In this document: positions 8,011 to 15,879 of the stretch, in pieces
Layout: every line of letters begins with the position of its first letter
How positions within the stretch are numbered: position 1 is the stretch's first letter
Position numbers and translations under genes: made by a program
Origin: Thermoplasmatota archaeon
Lineage (GTDB): Archaea; Thermoplasmatota; Thermoplasmata; Thermoplasmatales; Thermoplasmataceae
Direction of reading: 5' to 3'
Length of the DNA: 35,631 bases
Assembly (NCBI GenBank): GCA_023484805.1
Contig: JAMDAM010000041.1
Span: 1 to 35,631, forward strand
The notes under the pieces: generated by a model
Seen by the model: only the letters and a program-made list of their open reading frames with translations
Database searches by the model: none
What the model was told of the DNA's origin: nothing

Positions 8011-8784
8011 TCATGCTTTTGCGTTTTCAAGTGACCTTGAACAATTGCATCTTCTCTCCCTGTTGAATCCTTTAACGGACTTCTCAACAAGAGAAGATAC
8101 CTTTTCCTCGTTTTCCTTCATTATTTTCATGACCTCTGACGCATCCACCGGCTTGTCAGACCATACATCAAAATCAGTAACTGTTGCAATCATGGAATAG
8201 CACATTGACTGCTCCACCGCCAGATTTATCTCTGGAACAAGTGTCATGCCAATTATGTCTCCAAACTGCCTGAACATGCGTGACTCTGCCCTTGTGGAGA
8301 ATCTCGGTCCCTCAATGCATACGTACGTCCCCTTATCATGATGGGGGTAGCCGGCTTTTTTAGCCGATGAGACAAGTTCCGACGTCATGTCCGGACAGAA
8401 CGGATCTGCCGCAGAGACGTGAAATACCTCGGGACCATCGAAAAACGTCAGCTTCCTTGATTTTGTAAAATCTATGAACTGGTCTGGAAATACCATCTCG
8501 CCAGGCTTGTACTGTTCCTTAAGAGACCCTACAGCGTTTATTGCGAGCACACGTTCTACGCCAATGCTCTTGAGCGCCCACATGTTGGCCCGGTAATTCA
8601 CAGCGTGCGGTGGAATAGTGTGATGCTTTCCATGTCTTGGTATGAATGCTACTTCTACCCCGCCGATCTCTCCAACTTCAACCCTGTCAGAAGGTTTACC
8701 ATATGGTGTTTCTATGTCAAGCGACCTACCGCCTTTGATAAGGTTGTAGAGGCCACTTCCTCCAATGATCCCTGTATATGTCAT
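8011..8784 (-). CDS. mtnP: S-methyl-5'-thioadenosine phosphorylase
   Basis: The enzyme phosphorolyses methylthioadenosine, the by-product of polyamine synthesis, to adenine and methylthioribose-1-phosphate for methionine salvage. The 257-residue protein has GIIGGSGLY at the N-terminus, phosphate-binding PRHG (about 49-52), INAVGSL, and [10 protein letters not shown] followed by GMTLVPE (substrate methionine region). The VTDFDVW stretch carries two Asp residues in the positions that bind the adenine ring in human MTAP (TDYDCW), arguing for adenine rather than hypoxanthine nucleosides. The C-terminal tail has the pair C-N-C in RRCNCSR, possibly part of the conserved disulfide-prone tail of thermophilic homologues. 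A TATA box sits about 60 bases upstream, leaving a leader of roughly 35 bases. Confidence 0.93.
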   Translation of the reverse strand: MTYTGIIGGSGLYNLIKGGRSLDIETPYGKPSDRVEVGEIGGVEVAFIPRHGKHHTIPPHAVNYRANMWALKSIGVERVLAINAVGSLKEQYKPGEMVFPDQFIDFTKSRKLTFFDGPEVFHVSAADPFCPDMTSELVSSAKKAGYPHHDKGTYVCIEGPRFSTRAESRMFRQFGDIIGMTLVPEINLAVEQSMCYSMIATVTDFDVWSDKPVDASEVMKIMKENEEKVSSLVEKSVKGFNRERRCNCSRSLENAKA

Positions 8785-8840
8785 GAAATCACGTAATTGC
8801 TAGTTCAATGAACTCCTTGATGTTGTCATAATGCGGAAAC

Positions 8841-8850
8841 AATATATAAC
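8841..8850 (-). promoter_or_regulatory. TATA-like box for the MTA phosphorylase operon
   Basis: The minus strand reads GTTATATATT about 57 to 66 bases before ATG 8784. Initiation about 26 bases downstream would leave a leader near 35 bases, unlike the leaderless neighbours. Confidence 0.45.
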
Positions 8851-8869
8851 CGAATCGGAAAAATATTCA

Positions 8870-9532
8870 TTACAAATCAGGGACTTTATTCAGCCGCTTC
8901 TGAACTCCGGATCCATACTGCGCGGCCTTCTTCCTGAACCTCCAAATTTCTTCAGGTAGCCCTGAGTCTCTTGCCAGGTTCCTTATCTGGATTTTGTTGA
9001 CATTGCCGATCACGTTTACATCTCGAGGCAAACCAGAGAATGCCTTGACAATAACAGGTTCCAGATAGGGCGTGACGAGAGATTTGGAAAAAATCCCCGC
9101 AATATCGTTCTCTCTGGGCAGGGTTTTATGGATCAGCTTTTCAAGATACCCTCCATTTGCCAGATCGGGATTGTCGATAAACCTGCGGTATCCATAAAAT
9201 ATCTCGTCAGCACCCTGCCCGGTCACAAGATGATCCTCCTTGATTCCTGAAAGCGTATAATACAGCACAATTTCATAACCGATTTCCGGTCTCCCTATTG
9301 ATGGATCTATGGTCCTGATGGCTGAAACGGCCTCCCTTAGGTCCCGGTCGTCCAGGATTATCTCCCTGACTCTGAATCCGAGCAGATCCGATACATGCCT
9401 GGCGCGTTCGATGTCGTGGGAGTCGGAATAACCCACAGTATATGGTTTGAGCCTGTACCCGGAGAGCGCCATTAGAAGCGTGCTGTCCAGACCGCCTGAG
9501 AAAGCCAATGCTGCCTCTCCATGGTTCCCCAA
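8870..9532 (-). CDS. Stand-alone asparagine-synthase-like PP-loop protein, 5' end uncertain
   Basis: This is the ATP-pyrophosphatase (synthetase) half of the asparagine synthase family without the glutaminase domain. SGGLDST is the PP-loop and GQGADEIFYGYRRF matches the GEGADELFGGY region. The first usable codon is TTG at 9532 (220 codons), but that leaves only about a dozen residues before the PP-loop. Protein-like sequence (ending NVIRASLG) continues upstream in frame to a TAG at 9596-9598. That TAG lies five codons after an ATG at 9613, which sits at leaderless distance from a TATA box. The gene may therefore start at TTG, at a rare codon, or be damaged at its 5' end. Without a glutaminase it would use ammonia or another amine donor. 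The real substrate is unknown and need not be aspartate. Confidence 0.75.
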   Translation of the reverse strand: MGNHGEAALAFSGGLDSTLLMALSGYRLKPYTVGYSDSHDIERARHVSDLLGFRVREIILDDRDLREAVSAIRTIDPSIGRPEIGYEIVLYYTLSGIKEDHLVTGQGADEIFYGYRRFIDNPDLANGGYLEKLIHKTLPRENDIAGIFSKSLVTPYLEPVIVKAFSGLPRDVNVIGNVNKIQIRNLARDSGLPEEIWRFRKKAAQYGSGVQKRLNKVPDL

Positions 9533-9631
9533 TGACGCTCTTATGACGTTCCCGAGAAGGGAAATATTTTCATCCAGTTGCGGCCACCTGACATCCTAAG
9601 TACCATGAGCCATAATTGCTTTTTTCCTCGG

Positions 9632-9641
9632 AAATATCTTA
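9632..9641. promoter_or_regulatory. Shared TATA-like box between asparagine-synthase-like gene and PINA
   Basis: AAATATCTTA on the plus strand (AAGATATTT on the minus) lies about 30 bases before the PINA GTG at 9667 and about 23 bases before the minus-strand ATG at 9613. One A/T-rich element could serve both directions in this short divergent gap. Confidence 0.4.
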
Positions 9642-9666
9642 ATTAACAAATATCGCATGTTCTATC

Positions 9667-11454
9667 GTGGATTACGTTCCTGATACATCGGTGATAGTGG
9701 ATGGCCGGTTCACAGCCTTCATCTCCTCAAGGGAGGGTTCTCACGTCATACTTGCCGAGGCAATGCTTGCCGAAGTCGAACACCAGGCGAACGACGGTAG
9801 GTCGATCGGTTTTACCGGCCTGGAGGAACTCAAGACTCTGCGATCGATGGCGGAAGAGGGAAAGATTTACCTGGATTTCTACGGAAAGCGGCCGGGTGAC
9901 TGGCAGATAAAGGGAGCTAAGAGCGGGGAGATCGATGAAATCATAAGGAATACAGCACTGGAAAATGATGCCATTCTCGTTACAGGAGACATAATACAGA
10001 GAGACCTTGCAATAATAAAGGGGATACAGATAGAGTTCCTTGAGGCATCACAGAAATCTGTCAAGAATATTGAGGATTTCTTCGATGAGATCACTTCCTC
10101 GGTGCATCTCAAGGCTAACCTGAAACCTGTCCTGAAAAAGGGCATGCCTGGAGCCGTAAGAATAGCCAGGCTTGATTATGTGATTACTAGACAGGAACTC
10201 GAGACGATTGCCTCAAATATCGTCAAGCGGGGGAAGTTTGAGGATGAATCATTCGTTGAGATGGACATGTTTGGAGCCACTGTCATCCAGCTGAAGAACA
10301 TAAGGATAGTAATAACGAGGCCACCATTCTCCGACGATCTTGAGATCACTGCAGTCCGCCCCATAAAGAAGCTCAACCTGGAAGACTACGATCTTGATCC
10401 AAGGGTGGTGGAGAGGCTTACCGTGGGAAGCAATGGCATCCTTGTTGCAGGGCCTCCCGGGGCCGGGAAGAGTACCTTCGTACAGGCGCTGGCAGAATAC
10501 TTCAATTCCATGGACAAAACTGTCAAGACCATGGAGAAGCCAAGAGATCTTCAGCTCATCAACGACATAACCCAGTACACAGGACTTGAGGGTTCCATGG
10601 AAAAGACTGGTGACATCCTCCTTCTGGTAAGGACGGATTATACGGTCTTTGATGAGATGCGCATAACATCGGATTTCCACGTATACTCCGATCTAAGGCT
10701 TGCTGGGGTCGGCATGATTGGAGTGGTTCATGCAACCAGGCCCATAGATGCTTTTCACCGGTTCATCGGAAGGATAGAACTTGGCCTCATACCCCAGGTC
10801 ATAGACACAATACTGTTCATAGAGGCAGGCAGGGTCAGGAAGGTAATAATTACGGAATACACCGTCAAGGTTCCAAGCGGCATGAACCAGGAAGACCTTG
10901 CCAGGCCTGTGATCGTGGTCAAGGATTTCCCGTCAGGCACACCCATGTATGAGATATACACCTTCGGCGACCAGATAGTTCTTGTTCCCGTACAGGCGGA
11001 AAATTCATCGCTACTTTCCCTGGCGGCTGACAGGATAAGAGAGGAGATCTCCGGATTTCTTGGAACCGGGGAGATTGATGTCAAGATGACAGGGGGGAGC
11101 AGGGCAGTGGTATCCGTTCCAGAAAAATACATTGCCAAGCTCATTGGCAAGAAGGGTGCCAATATATCCGATCTCGAGGGGCGCCTCAAGGTGAGACTGG
11201 AAGTCGAGCCGAAGGCAGCAGCAACAAGCTCAGATAAAAAACCTGTTGAGATAGAGGTAAAGAACAAGATACTCTACCTTTCCGTCGGCGAGAAGAACAT
11301 GAATGTGAAAATATTTGTGGAAGACATAATGGTGCTGCAGGCCAGAAGCTCTTCCAAGGGCATTATAAGGCTGAAGCTGGACAGCGATGTCGGATCTTCC
11401 ATTTACCGCCAGATAAAGAATGGCAAGAAGATAGAGTACACGCCGGATGAATGA
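9667..11454 (+). CDS. PINA-type PIN domain, ATPase and KH domain protein
   Basis: The 595-residue protein has three parts. An N-terminal PIN domain (about 1-125) shows acidic metal-site residues, including Asp6 in VPDTSVIVDG and Asp108 in VTGD. A RecA/VirB11-like ATPase follows, with Walker A GPPGAGKST (262-270), Walker B-like VFDE (about 327-330) and a conserved VVHATRP. A C-terminal KH domain (about 480-520) carries the GxxG loop in LIGKKG. PINA of Sulfolobus islandicus has this architecture and is reported to form a hexamer that promotes Holliday junction migration. I infer a similar DNA repair role from the family. The start is GTG at 9667, because the nearby ATG at 9657 is in another frame. 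The gene ends exactly where the convergent aminopeptidase gene ends. Confidence 0.9.
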   Translation: MDYVPDTSVIVDGRFTAFISSREGSHVILAEAMLAEVEHQANDGRSIGFTGLEELKTLRSMAEEGKIYLDFYGKRPGDWQIKGAKSGEIDEIIRNTALENDAILVTGDIIQRDLAIIKGIQIEFLEASQKSVKNIEDFFDEITSSVHLKANLKPVLKKGMPGAVRIARLDYVITRQELETIASNIVKRGKFEDESFVEMDMFGATVIQLKNIRIVITRPPFSDDLEITAVRPIKKLNLEDYDLDPRVVERLTVGSNGILVAGPPGAGKSTFVQALAEYFNSMDKTVKTMEKPRDLQLINDITQYTGLEGSMEKTGDILLLVRTDYTVFDEMRITSDFHVYSDLRLAGVGMIGVVHATRPIDAFHRFIGRIELGLIPQVIDTILFIEAGRVRKVIITEYTVKVPSGMNQEDLARPVIVVKDFPSGTPMYEIYTFGDQIVLVPVQAENSSLLSLAADRIREEISGFLGTGEIDVKMTGGSRAVVSVPEKYIAKLIGKKGANISDLEGRLKVRLEVEPKAAATSSDKKPVEIEVKNKILYLSVGEKNMNVKIFVEDIMVLQARSSSKGIIRLKLDSDVGSSIYRQIKNGKKIEYTPDE

Positions 11455-12966
11455 TTATCCTGAATTTTCCATCACGAATTCCACAAGGAGCCGCGTTCCG
11501 AATCCTGTTGCTCCCGGCCCGAGATAATCCTTCTTGGAGGTCTTCTGCCCTCTCCAGGCAGTTCCTGCAATGTCCAGATGCACCCACGGAACCTCGCCGA
11601 CAAAATTACTGAGGAAAGCCCCTGCAGTCTCAGCTCCGCCTGGTCTTCCACCCGTATTCTTGATATCTGCGACGTCACTCCTGATCTGTTCCCTGAAATC
11701 GTCATCCAACGGAAGGGGCCATAGCTTTTCCCAGGTATTTCTTGATGCCTCAATGATCTTTTCCTGCAGGTCCTTATTGTTTCCCATCACACCTGCAATG
11801 TTGTTACCGAGGGCAACTACGCATGCGCCCGTGAGCGTTGCAAGGTCTATGACAGAAACTGGCCTGTATTTATCAATTCCGAAAGCCAGTGCATCAGCTA
11901 GAACCAGCCTCCCCTCGGCATCGGTGCTTATCACCTCGGAGGTTACGCCGTTATAATGCCTCAGTATTTCCCCGGGCTTGTAGGATCCGCCGCCGGGCAT
12001 GTTCTCGGTCAGCGGCATGAGACCAACTACATGGGCCTTGGGGCCAAGTTCGGTTATTGCCTTCATCGCACCGAGCACAGCAGCAGCCCCGCATTTATCG
12101 AACTTCATCTCCTGCATCCCATCTGACGGCTTTATGGAAATGCCTCCGCTGTCAAATGTTATTCCCTTTCCGACGATCATTATTGCAGGAAGTTCCCGAT
12201 CACCGTATTCTGCGATCAGGAGCCTGGCAGGCTCATGCGCACCTCTCGAGACACCTTCTAAGCCTCCCATCCCAAGTTTTATGAAATCGTCCCTTCCAAG
12301 GGCTGTAACTGCAATCTTTCCGTTCTCCCTGAGTGTCTTCTCGAAAAAGGTCGGGGTGCCTATGGATGAGGGGAGATCAGCGAGATATCTTGTGAGGTTT
12401 GTTGCTTCACCCATTATTCTTCCTTTCTCAATTCCCTGCTTTATTTCCCTGTCGGACAGTATTCTCATTAGATCTGGGCTGGTCTTCTTCTCTGCCTTGA
12501 ACTCGTCAAACGAGTAGGTAGTGATCTCGTATGTGTATACCACTTCCATTGCCTCTGCCTCCGCGGGAAAAATTTCCGGCAGAACAATTCCGACGTTTTT
12601 GCTGCTGGGGCTGACTGCCTTGATTGCAGTAGACAGGGAGGAGCGCAGGGCTTCAATATCGACCTTTTCTCTCTTTCCAAGACCTACGACTATAACAGTC
12701 CCGGGTCCGTCCATAGAGGGCAGAATGATCGTCTTCCCCTTTCTCGGGACGCCACCCAGCCTTTTCATGGCAGGATCAAGGTTGAGTGTGTCCAGCAGTA
12801 CCCTGCTACTGGCTGGTTCTGCATCTTCCATCTCCATGCAGATCACTGTATCCAGGCCGAAAATATCCTTCACCTTTCCAGAGTCTAAATTCATGAGTGG
12901 TTCAAGCCCATGTTCCTTTAAAAAATTTCCCGATCCCTTACTGTGCAAGAAAACAATCAACTTCAT
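11455..12966 (-). CDS. pepA: Leucyl (cytosol) aminopeptidase, M17 family
   Basis: This is a cytoplasmic two-metal exopeptidase that removes N-terminal residues from peptides and finishes protein turnover. The 503-residue protein has a variable N-terminal domain (about 1-170) and the M17 catalytic domain. The latter contains GKGITFDSGGISIKP (metal and catalytic lysine region), KFDKCGAAAVLGAM, the family signature STDAEGRLVLADAL (usual form NTDAEGRL, with Asn replaced by Ser), and ATLTGACVVALG. Its stop directly abuts the PINA stop, a convergent arrangement with no spacer. Only 25 bases separate its ATG from the divergent tRNA thiolase gene, so the promoters of the two genes must overlap or extend into coding sequence. 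Confidence 0.94.
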   Translation of the reverse strand: MKLIVFLHSKGSGNFLKEHGLEPLMNLDSGKVKDIFGLDTVICMEMEDAEPASSRVLLDTLNLDPAMKRLGGVPRKGKTIILPSMDGPGTVIVVGLGKREKVDIEALRSSLSTAIKAVSPSSKNVGIVLPEIFPAEAEAMEVVYTYEITTYSFDEFKAEKKTSPDLMRILSDREIKQGIEKGRIMGEATNLTRYLADLPSSIGTPTFFEKTLRENGKIAVTALGRDDFIKLGMGGLEGVSRGAHEPARLLIAEYGDRELPAIMIVGKGITFDSGGISIKPSDGMQEMKFDKCGAAAVLGAMKAITELGPKAHVVGLMPLTENMPGGGSYKPGEILRHYNGVTSEVISTDAEGRLVLADALAFGIDKYRPVSVIDLATLTGACVVALGNNIAGVMGNNKDLQEKIIEASRNTWEKLWPLPLDDDFREQIRSDVADIKNTGGRPGGAETAGAFLSNFVGEVPWVHLDIAGTAWRGQKTSKKDYLGPGATGFGTRLLVEFVMENSG

Positions 12967-12991
12967 TACTCAATTTATCCTTCGCTGATCA

Positions 12992-13909
12992 ATGGAATGT
13001 TCGCTTTGCAGGGGAAAAGCCGTATACGAGGCAAGATACAACGGGACGTATCTTTGCAGGAAGCATTTCAATGATTCTGTGGAGAGAAGGTTCAAGCACG
13101 AGTTAAGGAAACAGGTTGATCTTAGGGCGAAACACCTGGAGATATCAGTGGCCATATCCGGCGGCAAGGATAGTTCGGTTACGCTCTTTCTCCTGGATAA
13201 ATTCCTTGGCAAGAGGGAAAACATTGATCTCAAAGCATTCACCATCGATGAGGGCATTGCCGGCTACAGGGACGCAGGTCTTGAGTCTGCGAGACAGTTA
13301 TGCAAAAAGCTTGGCGTGGAACATAGAACCCTATCGTTCAGCGAGGCTTTCGGTAGGACCATGGACGAGATCGTCAGGAAAGATCCTGAGACAATTCCAT
13401 GCTCACACTGTGGCCCGATGCGAAGGAAACTGATGAATATTGAATCCCTAGAATATGCGAGCGATTATGTTGCACTGGGTATCAACCTGGACGATTATGC
13501 CCAGTCCATCCTCATGAATGTTGTCAAGGGTGATTTAGATCGAATGCTGAGAATGGCTCCACACAGCACGAGAAAAGAAGGGCTTGTCAGAAGGATTGTC
13601 CCCCTGCGGAGAATTCCGGAAAAGGAGGTAATGCTTTATGCAGTGCTCAACGGCGTGCAATTTGACGGGGGATGGTGCCCATACTATGAAAGGGCACAGA
13701 GAAACTCATTCAGGAGCATGGTCACAGACATAGAGGATCACAACCCGGGAGCAAAATTCGCCATTGCCAACTTCCTTGATGAATTGCGTGACCACACCAC
13801 CACTGACAGGGGAAAGATAGTGATGGGCAAATGCGTCAGGTGTGGAGCACCGACCACCGGCGATCTCTGCTCCGTGTGTGCAAGCATGGAGGCTCTCGAT
13901 GTCCTGTAG
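12992..13909 (+). CDS. tRNA 2-thiolation enzyme, TtuA/Ncs6 (CTU1) family
   Basis: The protein is an adenylating tRNA sulfurtransferase that makes 2-thiouridine in tRNA (position 54 for TtuA, wobble position 34 for Ncs6/NcsA). The 305 residues contain an N-terminal zinc knuckle (Cys3, Cys6, Cys22, His25), the PP-loop SGGKDSS (56-62), Cys137 and Cys140 in PCSHCG, the conserved GINLDD stretch, and Cys229 in GWCPY. A C-terminal zinc ribbon follows (Cys281, Cys284, Cys293, Cys296). Cys137, Cys140 and Cys229 match the three cysteines that hold the [4Fe-4S] cluster in the family. The two tRNA positions cannot be told apart by inspection. A TATA-like AATTTATCC about 20 bases before the ATG overlaps the start of the divergent pepA. 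Confidence 0.9.
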   Translation: MECSLCRGKAVYEARYNGTYLCRKHFNDSVERRFKHELRKQVDLRAKHLEISVAISGGKDSSVTLFLLDKFLGKRENIDLKAFTIDEGIAGYRDAGLESARQLCKKLGVEHRTLSFSEAFGRTMDEIVRKDPETIPCSHCGPMRRKLMNIESLEYASDYVALGINLDDYAQSILMNVVKGDLDRMLRMAPHSTRKEGLVRRIVPLRRIPEKEVMLYAVLNGVQFDGGWCPYYERAQRNSFRSMVTDIEDHNPGAKFAIANFLDELRDHTTTDRGKIVMGKCVRCGAPTTGDLCSVCASMEALDVL

Positions 13910-13931
13910 CTCTCAAGAAGCTCAGCGCCGG

Positions 13932-13973
13932 ATCAGCATTTCCACTTGCCAGTTTCATTAGAAAAATGCTGAT
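13932..13973. repeat. 10-bp perfect inverted repeat after the tRNA thiolase gene
   Basis: ATCAGCATTT (13932-13941) and AAATGCTGAT (13964-13973) are exact inverted copies separated by 22 bases, and the second arm is followed by TTT. It sits 23 bases after the preceding stop and just before the tRNA-Ile promoter. It could be a transcript-end hairpin or a protein-binding site. Confidence 0.5.
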
Positions 13974-13978
13974 TTTCG

Positions 13979-13992
13979 AAATATTTAATATA
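13979..13992 (+). promoter_or_regulatory. TATA-like box for tRNA-Ile
   Basis: AAATATTTAATATA lies about 52 to 65 bases before the mature tRNA 5' end. It predicts a short 5' leader removed by RNase P. Confidence 0.45.
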
Positions 13993-14043
13993 CACGTTAT
14001 TATTGAGAATGGCTTCAGCATTAGCCTTTATTCCATAATACAA

Positions 14044-14118
14044 GGGGTTGTAGCTTAGCATGGTTAGAGCACCCGGCTGATAACCGGGAGGTCACCGGTC
14101 CGAATCCGGTCAACCCCA
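14044..14118 (+). tRNA. tRNA-Ile, anticodon GAT
   Basis: The 75-base gene folds as a full cloverleaf. The acceptor stem is GGGGTTG with CAACCCC, the D arm is GCTT...GAGC, the anticodon stem is CCCGG/CCGGG with loop CTGATAA (GAT at 14079-14081), and the T arm is ACCGG TCCGAAT CCGGT. The discriminator is A at 14118. CCA is not encoded and there is no intron. It is the left neighbour of an accessory-looking stretch. Confidence 0.96.
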
Positions 14119-14180
14119 TTTGCATATATGAGTTGGTCTAAGACTTGATACCGTTCTATGTATGCGTCTTTCAGCAATCC

Positions 14181-14187
14181 TTTATAC
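14181..14187 (+). promoter_or_regulatory. TATA-like box before the small ORF and NRAMP gene
   Basis: TTTATAC, preceded by AATCC, lies about 55 bases before the ATG at 14239. Initiation about 26 bases downstream would leave a leader near 30 bases, consistent with the Shine-Dalgarno-like sequence there. Confidence 0.35.
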
Positions 14188-14202
14188 GATATGATCATAC
14201 CA

Positions 14203-14229
14203 CCCCCATGACATACAACGACGGGGGAG
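14203..14229 (+). promoter_or_regulatory. CCCCC/GGGGG hairpin overlapping a Shine-Dalgarno-like sequence
   Basis: CCCCC (14203-14207) can pair with GGGGG (14223-14227) across a 15-base loop. The right arm belongs to GGGGGAG, the only ribosome-binding-site-like sequence before the ATG at 14239. If the transcript includes the left arm, the hairpin would hide the site. The exact transcription start decides this and is not known. Confidence 0.3.
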
Positions 14230-14238
14230 AGATAAGCG

Positions 14239-14406
14239 ATGATCACCCCAGTAGTACCTCACACTTTTCTAACGAAGACCGCCGCGCTTCTCCTTGTAAG
14301 CAATCTTAAATGGATTTTTCTTTTTATGGCAGCTTTTGCGTGGTTCAATACATTGCGCGTCAACTGGCACAACTCTTGCCTAACAGCGAACATGGAGGTT
14401 TTATAA
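14239..14406 (+). CDS. Small hydrophobic protein (55 aa) directly upstream of the NRAMP gene
   Basis: I do not recognise this ORF. It runs from ATG 14239 to TAA 14404-14406, and the NRAMP ATG follows with no spacer. Support for translation comes from GGGGGAG ending about 10 bases before the start, a TATA-like box further upstream, and exact abutment with the next gene, which suggests translational coupling. One likely membrane segment spans about residues 15-36 (AALLLVSN ... AAFAWF), with a lysine inside it. The C-terminal part is polar and holds one Cys. It could be an accessory subunit of the transporter, a leader peptide whose translation controls it, or a chance ORF. The NRAMP Shine-Dalgarno sequence lies inside its last codons. 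Confidence 0.4.
   Translation: MITPVVPHTFLTKTAALLLVSNLKWIFLFMAAFAWFNTLRVNWHNSCLTANMEVL
14394..14399 (+). promoter_or_regulatory. Shine-Dalgarno sequence of the NRAMP gene
   Basis: GGAGGT ends 7 bases before ATG 14407. It is one of the few strong ribosome-binding sites in a window where most first genes look leaderless, and it fixes the NRAMP start. Confidence 0.7.
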
Positions 14407-15807
14407 ATGTCTTCCTGGAAGAAACATGTTACTGAGCATTCGAAGATAGACATAGAGAGGCAACTAAACTCGTTGCCTTTAGACCTCAAGTACAGGACTG
14501 AGGATAGGCTTCACATCGAGTTTCATAGACAAAAACAAACTCATCTTTCAAAATTAGAACTTTTTTTCATGTTAATTGGTCCAGGCATACTCGTGATGAT
14601 TGCAGACAATGATGCTGGAGGCGTCATCACCTACGCCCAAACAGGTGCCATTTTTGGAATTGGTTTTTTTATTCCTTTTATGATCCTGATGCTCCCGGTG
14701 GCGTATTTTGTTCAGGAGATGACCGTACGATTGGGGGCTGTTACCCATAGAGGGCACGCGGAACTTATTTGGAAGCGTTACGGCAAATTCTGGGGATCAT
14801 TTTCTCTGGGGGATCTGGTCATCGCCAATTTTCTTACCCTTATAACTGAATTTATAGGAATAACTGTAGGAATGTCCATATTTGGGATTCCGCGGATTAT
14901 ATCCGCCGTTGCCTTTGTATTAATGGTAATAGCTATACAACTTTTCTTAAGGTACTACACATGGGAGAGGATTTCCCTGTTCATTGCTGTTTTCAATCTG
15001 ATATTTGTTCCACTACTGTTTTTCCTTCCCCATCCATCACTGGGGCTGGTCTTGGACAGTTTCGCAACGTGGAAGATAAGCGGAGGTGTAAGTTCACTGT
15101 TCATTTATGTCCTGCTCGCTAATCTTGGCACTACTATCGCACCCTGGATGTTGTTCTTTCAACAATCCTCCGTCGTGGATAAAGGATTGACAAAGGATGA
15201 CATAAAATTTGGGCAAAGAGACACATTAATCGGATCAACTGTTATGGTAATAGTGGCTATAGCCATAATAATCCTAACCGGAACCACAGTATTTGGCCTG
15301 GATCCCACTGGAACTCTCGGAATCGATAATATTTTACAGATATTTGCAGCAAGGGTAGGAACGTTTCCCATGGAACTCTTCGCGTTGGGTCTTGTTGAAG
15401 CTGGCTTCATAGCAGCAATTGCAATTTCTGCCAGTACTTCGTGGGCCATGAGCGAAGCGTTCGGATGGAAGAAAAGCATAAATCTACCGGCGCGCGAAGG
15501 CGTCATGTTTTACCTTCCCAGTTTTGCTGCACTTGCAGTTGCTGCAGCGATAACTCTTATTCCAAATGCGCCTCTTGGTTATCTCAACCTGACTGTGCAG
15601 GTCATAGCTACAATATTCATGCCCGCTGCTATGCTGTTCCTTCTGTTGCTGCTGAACGACAAGGGAATAATGGGCAGCATGGTCAATAAAAAATGGCAGA
15701 ATGTAATTGGCTTTTCGATAATTGGGTTCCTGATACTGATGAACGGCCTTTATGGAATATCAGTAGCGCTTCCTTCAGTATTTAACCATATTGTGGGGCT
15801 ATTATGA
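14407..15807 (+). CDS. NRAMP-family divalent metal transporter, non-canonical motifs
   Basis: This is a secondary transporter of the APC fold with about 11 membrane segments (466 residues) and a 50-residue polar N-terminal extension. The first helix has GPGIL followed by ADNDAGG (66-72) where classical NRAMPs have DPGN. The sixth helix has APWMLFFQQS (245-254) where classical proteins have MPHNLYLHS. The metal-binding Met is thus Ala and the following His is Trp. Known NRAMP biochemistry links that Met to selectivity for Mn and Fe over Mg and Ca, so this protein may carry Mg or have broad specificity; that is inference. The start is set by GGAGGT. The gene abuts a small ORF upstream and overlaps an ATGA with a small ORF downstream. 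Base usage looks somewhat A/T-richer than in the flanking genes. Confidence 0.85.
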   Translation: MSSWKKHVTEHSKIDIERQLNSLPLDLKYRTEDRLHIEFHRQKQTHLSKLELFFMLIGPGILVMIADNDAGGVITYAQTGAIFGIGFFIPFMILMLPVAYFVQEMTVRLGAVTHRGHAELIWKRYGKFWGSFSLGDLVIANFLTLITEFIGITVGMSIFGIPRIISAVAFVLMVIAIQLFLRYYTWERISLFIAVFNLIFVPLLFFLPHPSLGLVLDSFATWKISGGVSSLFIYVLLANLGTTIAPWMLFFQQSSVVDKGLTKDDIKFGQRDTLIGSTVMVIVAIAIIILTGTTVFGLDPTGTLGIDNILQIFAARVGTFPMELFALGLVEAGFIAAIAISASTSWAMSEAFGWKKSINLPAREGVMFYLPSFAALAVAAAITLIPNAPLGYLNLTVQVIATIFMPAAMLFLLLLLNDKGIMGSMVNKKWQNVIGFSIIGFLILMNGLYGISVALPSVFNHIVGLL

Positions 15808-15879
15808 ATGAAGGTGATATAGACGTCCGCAAAAGGAAGAGAAATAAGAATTGAAGACGAGAAGGGACTCCAAGAATTC

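Noticed and set aside
8800-8829. Ten-codon upstream ORF (MTTSRSSLN) before the MTA phosphorylase gene
   Set aside because: The predicted transcription start lies at or below its ATG and there is no ribosome-binding site, so translation is unlikely.
14064-14246. Minus-strand open frame of 60 codons ending in DRIRTGDLPVISRVL-like sequence
   Set aside because: It is antisense to tRNA-Ile; this peptide pattern is a well-known artefact of translating tRNA genes.
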